The position numbers were made by a program, and so were the translations under genes. The notes under the pieces are model-generated. The model saw only the letters and a list, made by a program, of their open reading frames with translations. It did no database searches and was not told the origin of the DNA. From NCBI RefSeq assembly GCF_001664485.1, contig NZ_CP013630.1, forward strand, positions 2,359,001 through 2,423,000: a DNA stretch of 64,000 bases, given 5' to 3'. How positions within the stretch are numbered: position 1 is the first letter of the stretch; each line of letters opens with the position of its first letter. Below are positions 44,596 through 53,662 of this stretch, piece by piece. The stretch is from Rhizobium sp. N324 (GTDB taxonomy: Bacteria > Pseudomonadota > Alphaproteobacteria > Rhizobiales > Rhizobiaceae).

Positions 44596-45612
44596 TTATT
44601 TGCCCTGCGCCGAAAGCACCTGCAGCACCAGCTCGACCTTGCCGGCCTTTTCGAAAGTCAGCGTCACCGGCACCGTATCGCCCTGCTTGAACGGCGTTTT
44701 CACCTTCTGGAACATCAGATGCAGGTTGCCGGGCTCGAGCTTGAGCGTCTCGCCGGCGGCAATGGCGATACCGTCCTTCAGCTGGCGCATCCGCATGACA
44801 TTGTCCTTCGTCACCATCTCGTGGATCTGAACCTCGCCGGCTGCCGGCGATGTCACCGACACCAGCCGATCATCCGTCTGGCCGTTGTTTTTCACCGTGA
44901 AGAAGCCGCCGCCGACCGGCTGGCCGGGCAGCATCGCTTTGGCGAAACCGCCGGAGACTTCGAGATCGCCGGCCTTGACCGCTTCGCCGGCCGGCGCCGC
45001 GACACCCATACCGCTCATATCCATGCCGGTTTTGCCGGACATGTCCATGCCGGCCATGTCGTCATGACCGTGACCATGGTCTTCGCCGGCAACGACCTTC
45101 AAAAGCGGCGCCGGGCTTTTCATCCCGTGGCCGTCGCCGCCTTCCTTCGCCACCTGATCCCAGGCCTCGACCGTGTCGCCACACATCTGCGTTACCGGAA
45201 AGGCGAGCGAGGTGCCGGCTTCGACACCCGATACCTTACCCTGGATGACGAAGGTGTCATAGAAATCGTCGGAAAGATTGCCGTTCTTCCAGCGGATCTC
45301 GACCGCGCCCGTCTTCACCTTGTCGCCGTGATTGTCGTAGGTCTTCTGGTAGTCGCCCTTGATCACCTCCAGCTCCCAGCCGGCCTTCGGCTGCGGCTTG
45401 GCGAAGACGAAACCTTCGGGCAGCTTGACCCGCACCTCAGTGGTCGCCTTGCCGTCGCAACCATGCGGCAGCTGCAGCGTGGCGAGAATGGTGCTTTCCT
45501 GCGTCGCCTCCTTGTCCAGGAAGGTCACATGCGCCTCGGCGCCGGCAACGGCGGTCGCGGAAAGAAGGGCGGCAAGCGCGACTGTCTTGCCAAATGTCTT
45601 GCTAATCTTCAT
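44596..45612 (-). CDS. YcnI (DUF1775) - PCuAC copper chaperone fusion
   Basis: A 338-residue periplasmic protein. After a signal peptide (TVALAALLSATAVAGAEA) the mature chain starts with His (AHVTFLDKEAT), as in YcnI copper proteins, where the N-terminal His binds Cu. DUF1775 spans ~28-170. A His/Met-rich linker follows (GEDHGHGHDDMAGMDMSG, then MDMSGMG). The PCuAC domain (~220-335) has its H-(x)-M ... H-x-M ligands in VQIHEMVTKDNVMRM and GNLHLMF. It probably carries Cu(I)/Cu(II) to cytochrome oxidase. A small secreted partner is upstream. Confidence 0.93.
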   Translation of the reverse strand: MKISKTFGKTVALAALLSATAVAGAEAHVTFLDKEATQESTILATLQLPHGCDGKATTEVRVKLPEGFVFAKPQPKAGWELEVIKGDYQKTYDNHGDKVKTGAVEIRWKNGNLSDDFYDTFVIQGKVSGVEAGTSLAFPVTQMCGDTVEAWDQVAKEGGDGHGMKSPAPLLKVVAGEDHGHGHDDMAGMDMSGKTGMDMSGMGVAAPAGEAVKAGDLEVSGGFAKAMLPGQPVGGGFFTVKNNGQTDDRLVSVTSPAAGEVQIHEMVTKDNVMRMRQLKDGIAIAAGETLKLEPGNLHLMFQKVKTPFKQGDTVPVTLTFEKAGKVELVLQVLSAQGK

Positions 45613-45684
45613 CGGATATCTCCTCGCCGGCCGTAAACTCTCTCGGGCGGACCGGCATGCTGCATCATGGGTTGCGAAGGCAGA

Positions 45685-46065
45685 TCAGCCGAGGACGGGA
45701 GGCGCGCGGGAATTTGGGCGGCTGACGGCTTTTGCGCCGGTAAAGGTCGAGGCTTCGGCCGGCGCGTTGATCAGCGAGGCGAGTTTGCGCTCGAGCCAGG
45801 AGCCTGCATCCGGCGCCGGCAGGACGACGGAGGCCGAGAGCCGGCAGGCTTCGCAAGTCGGCTTGAAGGCGACGCTCTTGCCGTCGGCATCCTTGACCGT
45901 GATGCAGAGCGAGGCGAAGGTACCGTCGGGCAGCACATAGGCGCTCGCATCGTAACTTTCGGACGCGACAGCCTGCGGCGCCTGATGGGCAAGGCCGAGC
46001 AAAGCCAAGCTCAATGCGCAAAGCATGCGCAGAAAGAGCGTCGCTTTCAGTCCGGTCGGCCGCAT
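45685..46065 (-). CDS. small secreted protein, copper-linked neighbour
   Basis: A 126-residue protein. The signal-like stretch FLRMLCALSLALLGLAHQAP is followed by a short mature chain with two Cys (LCITVKD and a CEAC motif in KPTCEACRLSASV). DUF2946-like proteins near copper genes have this form, and the downstream YcnI-PCuAC fusion gene supports a copper context. The ATG at 46065 (MRPTGLKATLFL) is preferred; a longer in-frame extension to 46311 has no family resemblance. Confidence 0.7.
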   Translation of the reverse strand: MRPTGLKATLFLRMLCALSLALLGLAHQAPQAVASESYDASAYVLPDGTFASLCITVKDADGKSVAFKPTCEACRLSASVVLPAPDAGSWLERKLASLINAPAEASTFTGAKAVSRPNSRAPPVLG

Positions 46066-46231
46066 GAGATCCCCTTCGACAGCAAGCCGCGATAGCCGGT
46101 TTCGCCCCCGAATGCAAAAGCAGATTTGCCGCAGTTTAGGGCCTGATTGGAATAAGGCGACAAAAATTTGTTCGGCGACGACATTTGCCGCTTGCCAAGT
46201 GCCGCGGCCGCCGGATAATTGCGCCAACCTT

Positions 46232-46394
46232 GTTGGGAGAATCCGGTGCTTGTCGCCACCGGTGCCGAAGGAGCAACCGCCCCGGAAACTCTCAGGCAAA
46301 AGGACCAGCAAGGGGCAGACGGAACTCTGGAGAGAAGCGTTCTCGAAACGCTCGCCGAAGGGATAACAATCTCAGGCGTCAAGGACAGAGGGGG
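46232..46394 (+). promoter_or_regulatory. tandem glycine riboswitch
   Basis: The first aptamer starts at GGGAGAATCC (46235) and contains GCCGAAGGAGCAA (46264) and GGAAACTCTCAGGCAAAAGG (46285); the second starts at CTGGAGAGAAGCG (46325) and ends with CTCAGGCGTCAAGGACAGAG. Both copies carry the conserved GCCGAAGG and CTCAGG-x-AAGGAC core. It lies about 80 nt upstream of gcvT and should turn the glycine cleavage operon on when glycine is high. The boundaries are approximate. Confidence 0.97.
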
Positions 46395-46475
46395 CTCAGG
46401 AGAGAAGTGCGCAGCCGCGCCTTCAGATTTGAGCCCGCGCCTTCGTGAAGAAGGCGCAAACCCCGGAGGCGTCTT

Positions 46476-47612
46476 TTGGACGATACTGCTGCCCTGAAGA
46501 AAACCCCGCTGCATGCCCTGCATCTCCAGCTCGGCGCCCGCATGGTGCCGTTTGCGGGTTACGACATGCCGGTGCAATATCCCGCTGGCGTGATGAAGGA
46601 GCACCTTCATACTCGCACCGAAGCCGGCGTCTTCGATGTCTCCCATATGGGCCAGATCATCGTGAAGGCGAAATCCGGCAGCTACGAGGATGCCGCTCTG
46701 GCGCTCGAAAGCCTGGTGCCGGTCGATATCCTGGGCCTTGCCGAAGGCCGTCAGCGCTATGGTTTCTTCACCGACGACAGCGGCTGCATCCTCGACGATC
46801 TGATGATCACCCATGTCGACGACCATCTTTTCGTCGTCGTCAACGCTTCCTGCAAGGAGGCCGACCTCGCCCATCTGCAGGCCCATATCGGCGACACGTG
46901 CGACATCACCCTTCTCAACCGCGCACTGATCGCGCTGCAGGGACCGCGTGCGGTCGAGGTTCTCGCCGAGCTCTGGGCCGATGTTGCGGCGATGAAATTC
47001 ATGGATGTGCGCCACTGCCGGCTGCACGATGTTTCCTGTCTGGTCTCGCGCTCCGGCTATAGCGGCGAGGACGGTTTCGAAATCTCGGTCCCGGCGGATA
47101 AGGCCGAGGATGTCACCATGCGGTTGCTCGAGCATCCCGATGTCCAGGCGATCGGCCTCGGCGCGCGCGATTCGCTGCGCCTGGAAGCCGGCCTCTGCCT
47201 CTACGGCAACGATATCGACACCACCACCTCACCGGTCGAGGCGGCGCTGGAATGGGCGATGCAGAAGGCGCGGCGCGCGGGCGGCGCACGCGCCGGCGGC
47301 TTCCCGGGCTCCGGCCGCATCCTGTCCGAACTCGAAAACGGCGCCGCCCGCCGTCGTGTCGGCCTGAAGCCTGAGGGAAAGGCGCCGGTGCGCGGCCATG
47401 CCAAGCTCTATGCCGATGCCGAGGGCAAGCTCGAAATCGGCGAAGTCACCTCGGGCGGCTTCGGCCCCAGCGTCGAAGGCCCCGTCGCCATGGGCTACGT
47501 CCCGGTCTCGCATGCTGCGGCCGGCACGCTCGTCTACGCCGAGGTGCGCGGCAAATATCTGCCGATCACCGTCAGTGCCCTGCCCTTCGTCACACCGACC
47601 TACAAACGCTAA
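46476..47612 (+). CDS. gcvT: glycine cleavage system T protein (aminomethyltransferase)
   Basis: A 378-residue tetrahydrofolate-dependent T protein, which releases ammonia and passes the methylene group to folate. [20 protein letters not shown] and [12 protein letters not shown] form the family start; [17 protein letters not shown] holds the catalytic Asp region. The start is a TTG at 46476 (M-D-D-T-A), with a good CGGAGG Shine-Dalgarno 6 nt upstream; no ATG fits. It heads gcvTHP under the glycine riboswitch. Confidence 0.95.
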   Translation: MDDTAALKKTPLHALHLQLGARMVPFAGYDMPVQYPAGVMKEHLHTRTEAGVFDVSHMGQIIVKAKSGSYEDAALALESLVPVDILGLAEGRQRYGFFTDDSGCILDDLMITHVDDHLFVVVNASCKEADLAHLQAHIGDTCDITLLNRALIALQGPRAVEVLAELWADVAAMKFMDVRHCRLHDVSCLVSRSGYSGEDGFEISVPADKAEDVTMRLLEHPDVQAIGLGARDSLRLEAGLCLYGNDIDTTTSPVEAALEWAMQKARRAGGARAGGFPGSGRILSELENGAARRRVGLKPEGKAPVRGHAKLYADAEGKLEIGEVTSGGFGPSVEGPVAMGYVPVSHAAAGTLVYAEVRGKYLPITVSALPFVTPTYKR

Positions 47613-47634
47613 ACCTTTCCAGAGAGGACGAACA

Positions 47635-47997
47635 ATGCTGAAATTTACCGAAGAACACGAATGGCTGCAGATCGAAGGCGGCGTTGCGACGGTTGGCATC
47701 ACCAATTATGCCGTCGATCAGCTCGGCGACCTGGTTTTCGTCGAACTGCCGGAAGTCGGCGCGACCTTCCCCAGGAACGGCAATGCCGCGACTGTCGAAT
47801 CCGTCAAGGCGGCCTCAGATGTCTATTGTCCGCTTGACGGCGAGATCACCGAGGTCAATCCGGCCATCGTTGCCGATCCGTCGCTGGTCAATTCCGATCC
47901 TCAAGGGTCGGGCTGGTTCTTCAAGCTGAAGCTTGCCAATCCCGCGGATGCCGACGGCCTGCTCGACGAGGCCGCCTATAAGGAGCTCACCGCGTAA
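47635..47997 (+). CDS. gcvH: glycine cleavage system H protein
   Basis: A 120-residue lipoyl carrier protein. The lipoylated Lys58 sits in [13 protein letters not shown], and [20 protein letters not shown] and [16 protein letters not shown] are standard. It shuttles the aminomethyl group between GcvP, GcvT and Lpd, and needs LipB (30.5-31.2 kb here) for its cofactor. AGAGAGGACG precedes the ATG. Its stop overlaps the gcvP start. Confidence 0.97.
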   Translation: MLKFTEEHEWLQIEGGVATVGITNYAVDQLGDLVFVELPEVGATFPRNGNAATVESVKAASDVYCPLDGEITEVNPAIVADPSLVNSDPQGSGWFFKLKLANPADADGLLDEAAYKELTA

Positions 47998-50861
47998 TGA
48001 CGACGCCGACCGAATTCCAGTTCACCGACTATCAGCCCTACGATTTTGCCAATCGCCGTCACATCGGCCCGTCGCCGGCCGAGATGACCGACATGTTGAA
48101 GGTGATCGGTTACAACAGCCTCGACGGCTTGATCGACGCGACGCTGCCGCCCGCCATCCGTCAGAAGGCGCCGCTCGTCTGGGGCGCGCCGATGACCGAG
48201 CGCGAGGCGCTCGACAAGCTGCGCGAGACCGCCAACAAGAACAAGGTGCTGGTCTCGCTGATCGGCCAGGGCTATTACGGCACGATCACGCCGCCGGTCA
48301 TCCAGCGCAACATCCTGGAAAACCCCGCCTGGTACACGGCCTATACGCCCTATCAGCCGGAGATCAGCCAGGGCCGCCTGGAAGCGCTTTTGAACTACCA
48401 GACGATGGTCTGCGACTTGACCGGCCTCGACGTCGCCAACGCCTCGCTGCTCGACGAGGCGACCGCTGCCGCCGAAGGCATGGCGATGGCCGAGCGGGTC
48501 TCCAAGTCGAAGGCCAAGGCCTTCTTCGTCGATGCCGACTGCCACCCGCAGACCATCGCGCTGATCCGCACCCGCGCCGAGCCGCTCGGCTGGCAGGTCA
48601 TCGTCGGCAATCCCTTCACCGATCTCGATCCGGTCGATGTCTTCGGGGCGATCTTCCAATATCCCGGTACCCATGGTCACATCAATGACTTCACCGGCCT
48701 GATCGCCCGCCTGCACCAGGCCGGCGCCATAGCGATCGTCGCTGCCGACATCCTGGCGCTGACGCTGCTGAAATCGCCCGGCGAAATGGGCGCCGACATC
48801 GCCGTCGGCTCCTCGCAGCGCTTCGGCGTCCCTGTGGGTTACGGCGGCCCGCATGCGGCCTATATGGCGGTCAAGGACGCCGTCAAGCGCTCGATGCCCG
48901 GCCGCCTTGTCGGCGTTTCCGTCGATGCCCGCGGCAACCGCGCCTACCGCCTGTCGCTGCAGACCCGCGAACAGCATATCCGCCGCGAGAAGGCGACCTC
49001 GAACATCTGCACCGCCCAGGTACTGCTTGCCGTCATGGCCTCGATGTATGCGGTCTTTCACGGACCTGACGGCATCAAGGCGATCGCCCAGCAGGTGCAC
49101 CAGAAGGCCGTGCTGATGGCCAAGGGCCTGGAAAGGCTCGGCTACAGGATCGAACCGGAAAGCTTCTTCGACACGATCACCGTCGATGTCGGCCATATGC
49201 AGGGGCTCATCCTGCGCGCCGCCGTCGCCGAAGGCGTCAATCTGCGCAAGGTCGGCGAGACGAAGATCGGTATGAGCCTTGACGAGCGCAGCCGGCCGGC
49301 GACGCTCGAAGCCGTCTGGCGCGCTTTCGGCGGCAATTTCACCATTGCCGATTTCGAGCCGTCCTACCGCCTGCCCAAGGGCCTGCTTCGGACCAGCGAC
49401 TACCTCAGCCATCCGATCTTCCACATGAACCGCGCCGAAAGCGAGATGACGCGTTACATCCGCCGGCTCTCCGACCGCGATCTGGCGCTCGACCGCTCGA
49501 TGATCCCGCTCGGCTCCTGCACGATGAAGCTCAATGCGACCGCGGAAATGCTGCCGATCACCTGGCCGGAATTTTCCGACATCCATCCCTTCGTGCCATC
49601 AGACCAGGCGCTCGGCTACCGCGAGATGATCGACGACCTGATCGAAAAGCTCTGCGCCGTCACCGGCTACGACGCCTTCTCCATGCAGCCGAATTCCGGT
49701 GCGCAAGGCGAATATGCCGGCCTGTTGACGATCCGCAACTTTCATATCGCCAATGGAGACGGCCATCGCGACGTCTGCCTGATCCCGACCTCGGCACATG
49801 GCACCAACCCGGCCTCGGCGCAGATGGTCGGCATGAAGGTGGTGGTCGTCAAGGTGCGCGAGAACGGCGACATCGATCTCGACGATTTCCGCGCCAAGGC
49901 TGAGGAACATGCGGACAATCTCTCCTGCTGCATGATCACCTACCCTTCAACGCACGGCGTCTTCGAGGAGACCGTCAAGGAAATCTGCGATCTCGTCCAT
50001 GCCAATGGTGGACAGGTCTATCTCGACGGCGCCAACATGAACGCCATGGTGGGCCTGTCCCGCCCCGGTGACATCGGCTCCGACGTGTCCCACCTCAACC
50101 TGCATAAGACCTTCTGCATTCCGCATGGCGGCGGCGGCCCCGGCATGGGCCCGATCGGCGTCAAGGCTCATCTGGCGCCCTACCTGCCCGGCCACCCCGA
50201 GACCGACGGCCGTCCCGGCGCAGTTTCAGCCGCAGCCTTCGGCTCCGCATCGATCCTGCCGATCTCCTGGAGCTACTGCCTGATGATGGGCGGCGAAGGC
50301 CTGACGCAGGCGACCAAGGTGGCGATCCTCAACGCCAACTATATCGCCGCCCGGCTGAAGGGCGCCTACGACGTGCTCTATAAGTCGAAGACCGGCCGCG
50401 TGGCGCATGAATGCATCATCGACACGCGCCCGCTGGTCGACAGTTCAGGCGTTACCGTCGACGACGTCGCCAAGCGGCTGATCGACTGCGGCTTCCATGC
50501 GCCCACCATGAGCTGGCCGGTATCAGGCACGCTGATGATCGAGCCGACGGAAAGCGAGACCAAGGCCGAACTCGACCGCTTCTGCGAGGCGATGCTGGCG
50601 ATCCGCGAGGAAGCCCGCGCCATCGAGGACGGCCGGATGGACAAGGTCAACAACCCGCTGAAGAACGCCCCGCACACGGTGGAAGACCTCGTCGGCGAAT
50701 GGGATCGGCCCTACAGCCGCGAACAGGCCTGCTTCCCGCCCGGCGCCTTCCGCGTCGACAAATACTGGTCCCCGGTCAACCGCGTCGACAACGTCTACGG
50801 CGACCGCAACCTGATCTGCACCTGCCCGCCGGTGGAAAGCTATGCCGAGGCAGCGGAGTAA
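47997..50861 (+). CDS. gcvP: glycine dehydrogenase (decarboxylating), P protein
   Basis: A 954-residue single-chain PLP enzyme that decarboxylates glycine and loads GcvH. Residues ~20-430 are the N half ([20 protein letters not shown]) and ~480-950 the C half. The PLP-binding Lys is in [20 protein letters not shown]. The C-half start [15 protein letters not shown] [16 protein letters not shown] is also typical. The fused form is usual in alphaproteobacteria. Start ATG overlaps the gcvH TAA (TAATGA). Confidence 0.97.
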   Translation: MTTPTEFQFTDYQPYDFANRRHIGPSPAEMTDMLKVIGYNSLDGLIDATLPPAIRQKAPLVWGAPMTEREALDKLRETANKNKVLVSLIGQGYYGTITPPVIQRNILENPAWYTAYTPYQPEISQGRLEALLNYQTMVCDLTGLDVANASLLDEATAAAEGMAMAERVSKSKAKAFFVDADCHPQTIALIRTRAEPLGWQVIVGNPFTDLDPVDVFGAIFQYPGTHGHINDFTGLIARLHQAGAIAIVAADILALTLLKSPGEMGADIAVGSSQRFGVPVGYGGPHAAYMAVKDAVKRSMPGRLVGVSVDARGNRAYRLSLQTREQHIRREKATSNICTAQVLLAVMASMYAVFHGPDGIKAIAQQVHQKAVLMAKGLERLGYRIEPESFFDTITVDVGHMQGLILRAAVAEGVNLRKVGETKIGMSLDERSRPATLEAVWRAFGGNFTIADFEPSYRLPKGLLRTSDYLSHPIFHMNRAESEMTRYIRRLSDRDLALDRSMIPLGSCTMKLNATAEMLPITWPEFSDIHPFVPSDQALGYREMIDDLIEKLCAVTGYDAFSMQPNSGAQGEYAGLLTIRNFHIANGDGHRDVCLIPTSAHGTNPASAQMVGMKVVVVKVRENGDIDLDDFRAKAEEHADNLSCCMITYPSTHGVFEETVKEICDLVHANGGQVYLDGANMNAMVGLSRPGDIGSDVSHLNLHKTFCIPHGGGGPGMGPIGVKAHLAPYLPGHPETDGRPGAVSAAAFGSASILPISWSYCLMMGGEGLTQATKVAILNANYIAARLKGAYDVLYKSKTGRVAHECIIDTRPLVDSSGVTVDDVAKRLIDCGFHAPTMSWPVSGTLMIEPTESETKAELDRFCEAMLAIREEARAIEDGRMDKVNNPLKNAPHTVEDLVGEWDRPYSREQACFPPGAFRVDKYWSPVNRVDNVYGDRNLICTCPPVESYAEAAE

Positions 50862-50895
50862 CAGCGGTGCCGCTGTCCGGTTCGTATCCAGTATC

Positions 50896-51036
50896 TGCCC
50901 CTCACCCTAACCCTCTCCCCGTTTTACGGGGAGAGGGGACGTGCCCTGCGAGAACTTTGCGGGAAATGGAGAGGTTACGACTTGGTCCCTTCGCCCCGCG
51001 AGCGGGGAGAAGGTGGCGGCAGCCGGATGAGGGGCC
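50896..51036. repeat. RIME-like palindromic intergenic repeat
   Basis: About 140 bp begins GCCCCTCACCCTAACCCTCTCCCC and ends in GGATGAGGGGC; an inner CCTCTCCCCG...CGGGGAGAGG stem and a CCCCGCGAGCGGGG stem are present (long pieces split here). Families of such palindromes (RIME-type) are scattered between genes in rhizobia. It lies 35 bp after gcvP and could also end that transcript or stabilise its 3' end. Between its end and 51229 nothing else is seen. Confidence 0.75.
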
Positions 51037-51228
51037 GACCTCGCCGATTCGAAGCGTTACCGCAAACAATCTCAATGCATTGCCGGCGACGAACTCGCCG
51101 ATGCCCGTTTCGAGGCAATAGGTTCAAATTTAACCTTTCTTAGCAAGTCTCTGTTAGCAATTGAAAATGGGCGGTTTTTTCCAGCGGGAATATAGCCGTC
51201 GACCTTTTTGTTTTGCGTGCAGGTTCTC

Positions 51229-52266
51229 ATGCGTCCATCGGCTTTGCCAGCAATCCTCCTTGCCGCCCTGGTCCTGTCGGGATGCGCCGCCAGTTCCGGC
51301 GCCGAAGATGTGCTCACGCCAGTGCCGTCGGCGGAAACGACCAATGCGATCACCAAGCCGAACGGCCCGATACCGGCCGCCGCCGTCGGCGACACGGCAC
51401 AGACAGGCGCGCCGCAGGAAGCGTTGAGCTGGACCGGGCCGGTTCCCGAACCACAGGCGCTCGTCCCCGCGGACCGGCCGGTCGGCATGCCGATGCCGAC
51501 GGAACGACCGGTGGCGATGCTTATGCCCGGCAACCCGGAAGCCGATCCGGATGCCGGCAGGAAATCGCCGTCCCGCGGACAGATCTACAGCCACCGCTTC
51601 CGCGACGCCAAACCGATCAATTTTGGTTCCACCTCGCCGAGAAAGCTTGCCGTGCACGGCGTCGACGTATCGCGCTGGCAGGGCGAAATCGACTGGGATA
51701 CCTTGCGTCGGCAAGGCGCGAACTTCGTCTACATCAAGGCGACCGACGGCGGCGATCACCTCGATCCGATGTTCAGGAAGAACTGGCGCCGGGCCAAGGA
51801 AGCCGGCCTGAAACACGGCGCCTATCACTTCTTCTACTGGTGCCGGACGGCGGGCGAACAGGCCGACTGGTTCATCCGCAACGTACCGCGGGAAGCAAAC
51901 GCGCTTCCGCCGGTGATCGACGTCGAATGGAACGGCGAATCGAGCTGCAAGCGGCGCATATCTCCCGCCCGTGTGCGGGAAAAGATGCAGGTCTTCATGG
52001 ACAAGCTGGAGCGCCATTACGGCCAGCGCCCGATCATCTACACGGCACCGGATTTCTACCGTGACAATTTGAAGGGCCAGATGCTCGACTATCCCTTCTG
52101 GCTGCGCTCGGTCGCCGCCCACCCGTCCAAGGTCTATCCGGGCCGCAAATGGCTGTTCTGGCAATATTCCGGCTCCGGCCTTTCCGACGGCGTCGACGGC
52201 AAGATCGACCTCAACGTTTTCAACGGCAATGAAAGCGATTGGCACGACTGGGTGGCGTCGCGATAG
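51229..52266 (+). CDS. GH25 family lysozyme-like lipoprotein
   Basis: A 345-residue protein. The N-terminus ILLAALVLSGCAASS has a lipobox (L-S-G-C), followed by a ~130-residue Pro/Ala-rich linker. The glycoside hydrolase family 25 muramidase domain spans ~145-340: HGVDVSRWQGEIDWDTLRRQ carries the first catalytic-site Asp, and PPVIDVEWNGESSCKR the D-x-E pair. GRKWLFWQYSGSGLSDGVDG is the C-terminal conserved block. It should cleave peptidoglycan in the periplasm, perhaps anchored in a membrane. Confidence 0.92.
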   Translation: MRPSALPAILLAALVLSGCAASSGAEDVLTPVPSAETTNAITKPNGPIPAAAVGDTAQTGAPQEALSWTGPVPEPQALVPADRPVGMPMPTERPVAMLMPGNPEADPDAGRKSPSRGQIYSHRFRDAKPINFGSTSPRKLAVHGVDVSRWQGEIDWDTLRRQGANFVYIKATDGGDHLDPMFRKNWRRAKEAGLKHGAYHFFYWCRTAGEQADWFIRNVPREANALPPVIDVEWNGESSCKRRISPARVREKMQVFMDKLERHYGQRPIIYTAPDFYRDNLKGQMLDYPFWLRSVAAHPSKVYPGRKWLFWQYSGSGLSDGVDGKIDLNVFNGNESDWHDWVASR

Positions 52267-52405
52267 CGAAACAGGTTCCGTGCCAATCCGAGACAGGCGG
52301 AACGGCAGGACGCACATCCTGTAGGTCTTTGCTAACGCAACGCCTTCAGCATTCTCTAAATCCTTGCGGGTAAAAGACGATCATCCAGTTCTGGGGAAAC
52401 GGCTG

Positions 52406-52711
52406 ATGAGCATATCGGGCATGACGAGCACCGCCCTTTCGGGAATGCGGGCGCAGACGACGCGGGTCGGCGCGATCGCCAGCAACGTCGCAAACAGCAG
52501 CACGTCAGGTTACGCCAGGCTGAACACCAGCCTCACCTCCGTCGCATCGGGCGGCGTTCAGGCGAGCGTCAGCCCGACGGCGTCGGATGTCGACCCGGCC
52601 ACCGAACTGACCGACCTGATCGAAGCCGAACAGGCCTACAAGGCGAACGCAGTGGTCTTCGAGACCGGCGCGGATATGTGGGAAATGCTGATAAGCATCA
52701 AGCGCGACTGA
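52406..52711 (+). CDS. flagellar basal-body rod-like protein, solitary
   Basis: A 101-residue protein. The N-terminal half (GMTSTALSGMRAQTTRVGAI, then ASNVANSSTSGYARLN) is the flagellar rod/hook N-domain with its ANVANSST-like motif, and the C-terminus DLIEAEQAYKANAVVFETG is the matching C-domain with helix. It is much shorter than FlgB (~130) and FlgC (~140) because the central part is missing. No flagellar gene is near. It may be an orphan paralogue. The ATG at 52406 is chosen over 52364. Confidence 0.75.
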   Translation: MSISGMTSTALSGMRAQTTRVGAIASNVANSSTSGYARLNTSLTSVASGGVQASVSPTASDVDPATELTDLIEAEQAYKANAVVFETGADMWEMLISIKRD

Positions 52712-52780
52712 GCACTGCCGTAAGATGCTGCGTCGCAGATAATTTAACTCTGCCCGGAAATTTAAAGACAGCCCGCCGGG

Positions 52781-53173
52781 TCAGGAATGCGCCGGCTCGC
52801 TTTGGCGCTGTGCGGCAAGGGCTGCCAGATCGGCGGGTTTCAGCTCAACGGATTCGCCGCAGCCGCAAGCCGATGTCTGGTTCGGATTGGTGAAGGTGAA
52901 GCCTGAGCGCAGTGTCGTCTGCTCGAAGCCCATTTCAGTGCCGAGAAGATAGAGAACGGCTGACGGTTCGACCCAGACCCTGGCACCATCGCGCTCGATC
53001 AGATCGTCCTTGGCATTGGGCTCGGTCACCAGATCGATGGTGTATTCCATCCCGGCGCAGCCGCCCTTCTTGATGCCGACGCGCACACCCTTGGCCTCCG
53101 GGCCGGAATTTTCGACGATCGCCTTGACGCGGGCAGCAGCCCCGTCCGTCATGCTCATCACTGCAAAGCCCAT
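52781..53173 (-). CDS. sufA: iron-sulfur assembly A-type carrier
   Basis: A 130-residue A-type (IscA/SufA/ErpA) protein. Its three conserved Cys are in IKKGGCAGMEYTIDLV and SACGCGESVEL (C-G-C). VRVGIKKGGCAGM and VEPSAVLYLLGTEMGF are family blocks. It receives clusters from SufBCD and delivers them to targets. It is the last gene of the suf operon (transcribed right to left), 97 bp after the DUF59 gene. Confidence 0.94.
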   Translation of the reverse strand: MGFAVMSMTDGAAARVKAIVENSGPEAKGVRVGIKKGGCAGMEYTIDLVTEPNAKDDLIERDGARVWVEPSAVLYLLGTEMGFEQTTLRSGFTFTNPNQTSACGCGESVELKPADLAALAAQRQSEPAHS

Positions 53174-53269
53174 GGGCTCGATCTCCTTCCACAACCGGGG
53201 TCAAGATCCGGCGCTTCGTGATTCAAATGTAGTCGTCGCACGTAAACGGATCAATACCACGGTACTGTA

Positions 53270-53650
53270 TCAGTACCAGCCAATAGCGACCTGCGCCTCT
53301 TCGGACATGCGATCCGGCGTCCACGGCGGATCGAAGGTCATTTCGACCTCGACGCCGGACACGCCTTCGACGGCGCCGACGGCATTCTCAACCCAGCCCG
53401 GCATCTCGCCGGCGACCGGGCAGCCGGGCGCGGTCAGCGTCATCATGATCTTCACCATCCGGTCGTCCTCGATGTCGATCTTGTAGATCAGACCGAGTTC
53501 GAAGATGTCGGCCGGAATTTCCGGGTCGTACACCGTTTTCAGCGCGCCGATGACGTCGTCGCTCAACCGCGCCAGCTCATCGGCCGGGATGCTCGAATGC
53601 ACGATGCCTTCGCGCACGTCGATCTTCTGTTCGCTTTCGTCCAGGCTCAT
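53270..53650 (-). CDS. SUF-associated DUF59/MIP18 protein (SufT-like, SufX)
   Basis: A 126-residue protein with a MIP18/DUF59 domain: LSDDVIGALKTVYDPEIPADIFELG and MVKIMMTLTAPGCPVAGEMPGWV (the conserved Cys in APGCPVA). It probably helps mature or deliver Fe-S clusters. In the R. leguminosarum literature the equivalent gene is called sufX. The ATG at 53650 has an AGGAG 8 nt upstream; an in-frame GTG is at 53659. It lies 12 bp after sufS1. Confidence 0.93.
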   Translation of the reverse strand: MSLDESEQKIDVREGIVHSSIPADELARLSDDVIGALKTVYDPEIPADIFELGLIYKIDIEDDRMVKIMMTLTAPGCPVAGEMPGWVENAVGAVEGVSGVEVEMTFDPPWTPDRMSEEAQVAIGWY

Positions 53651-53662
53651 CACGGACACTCC

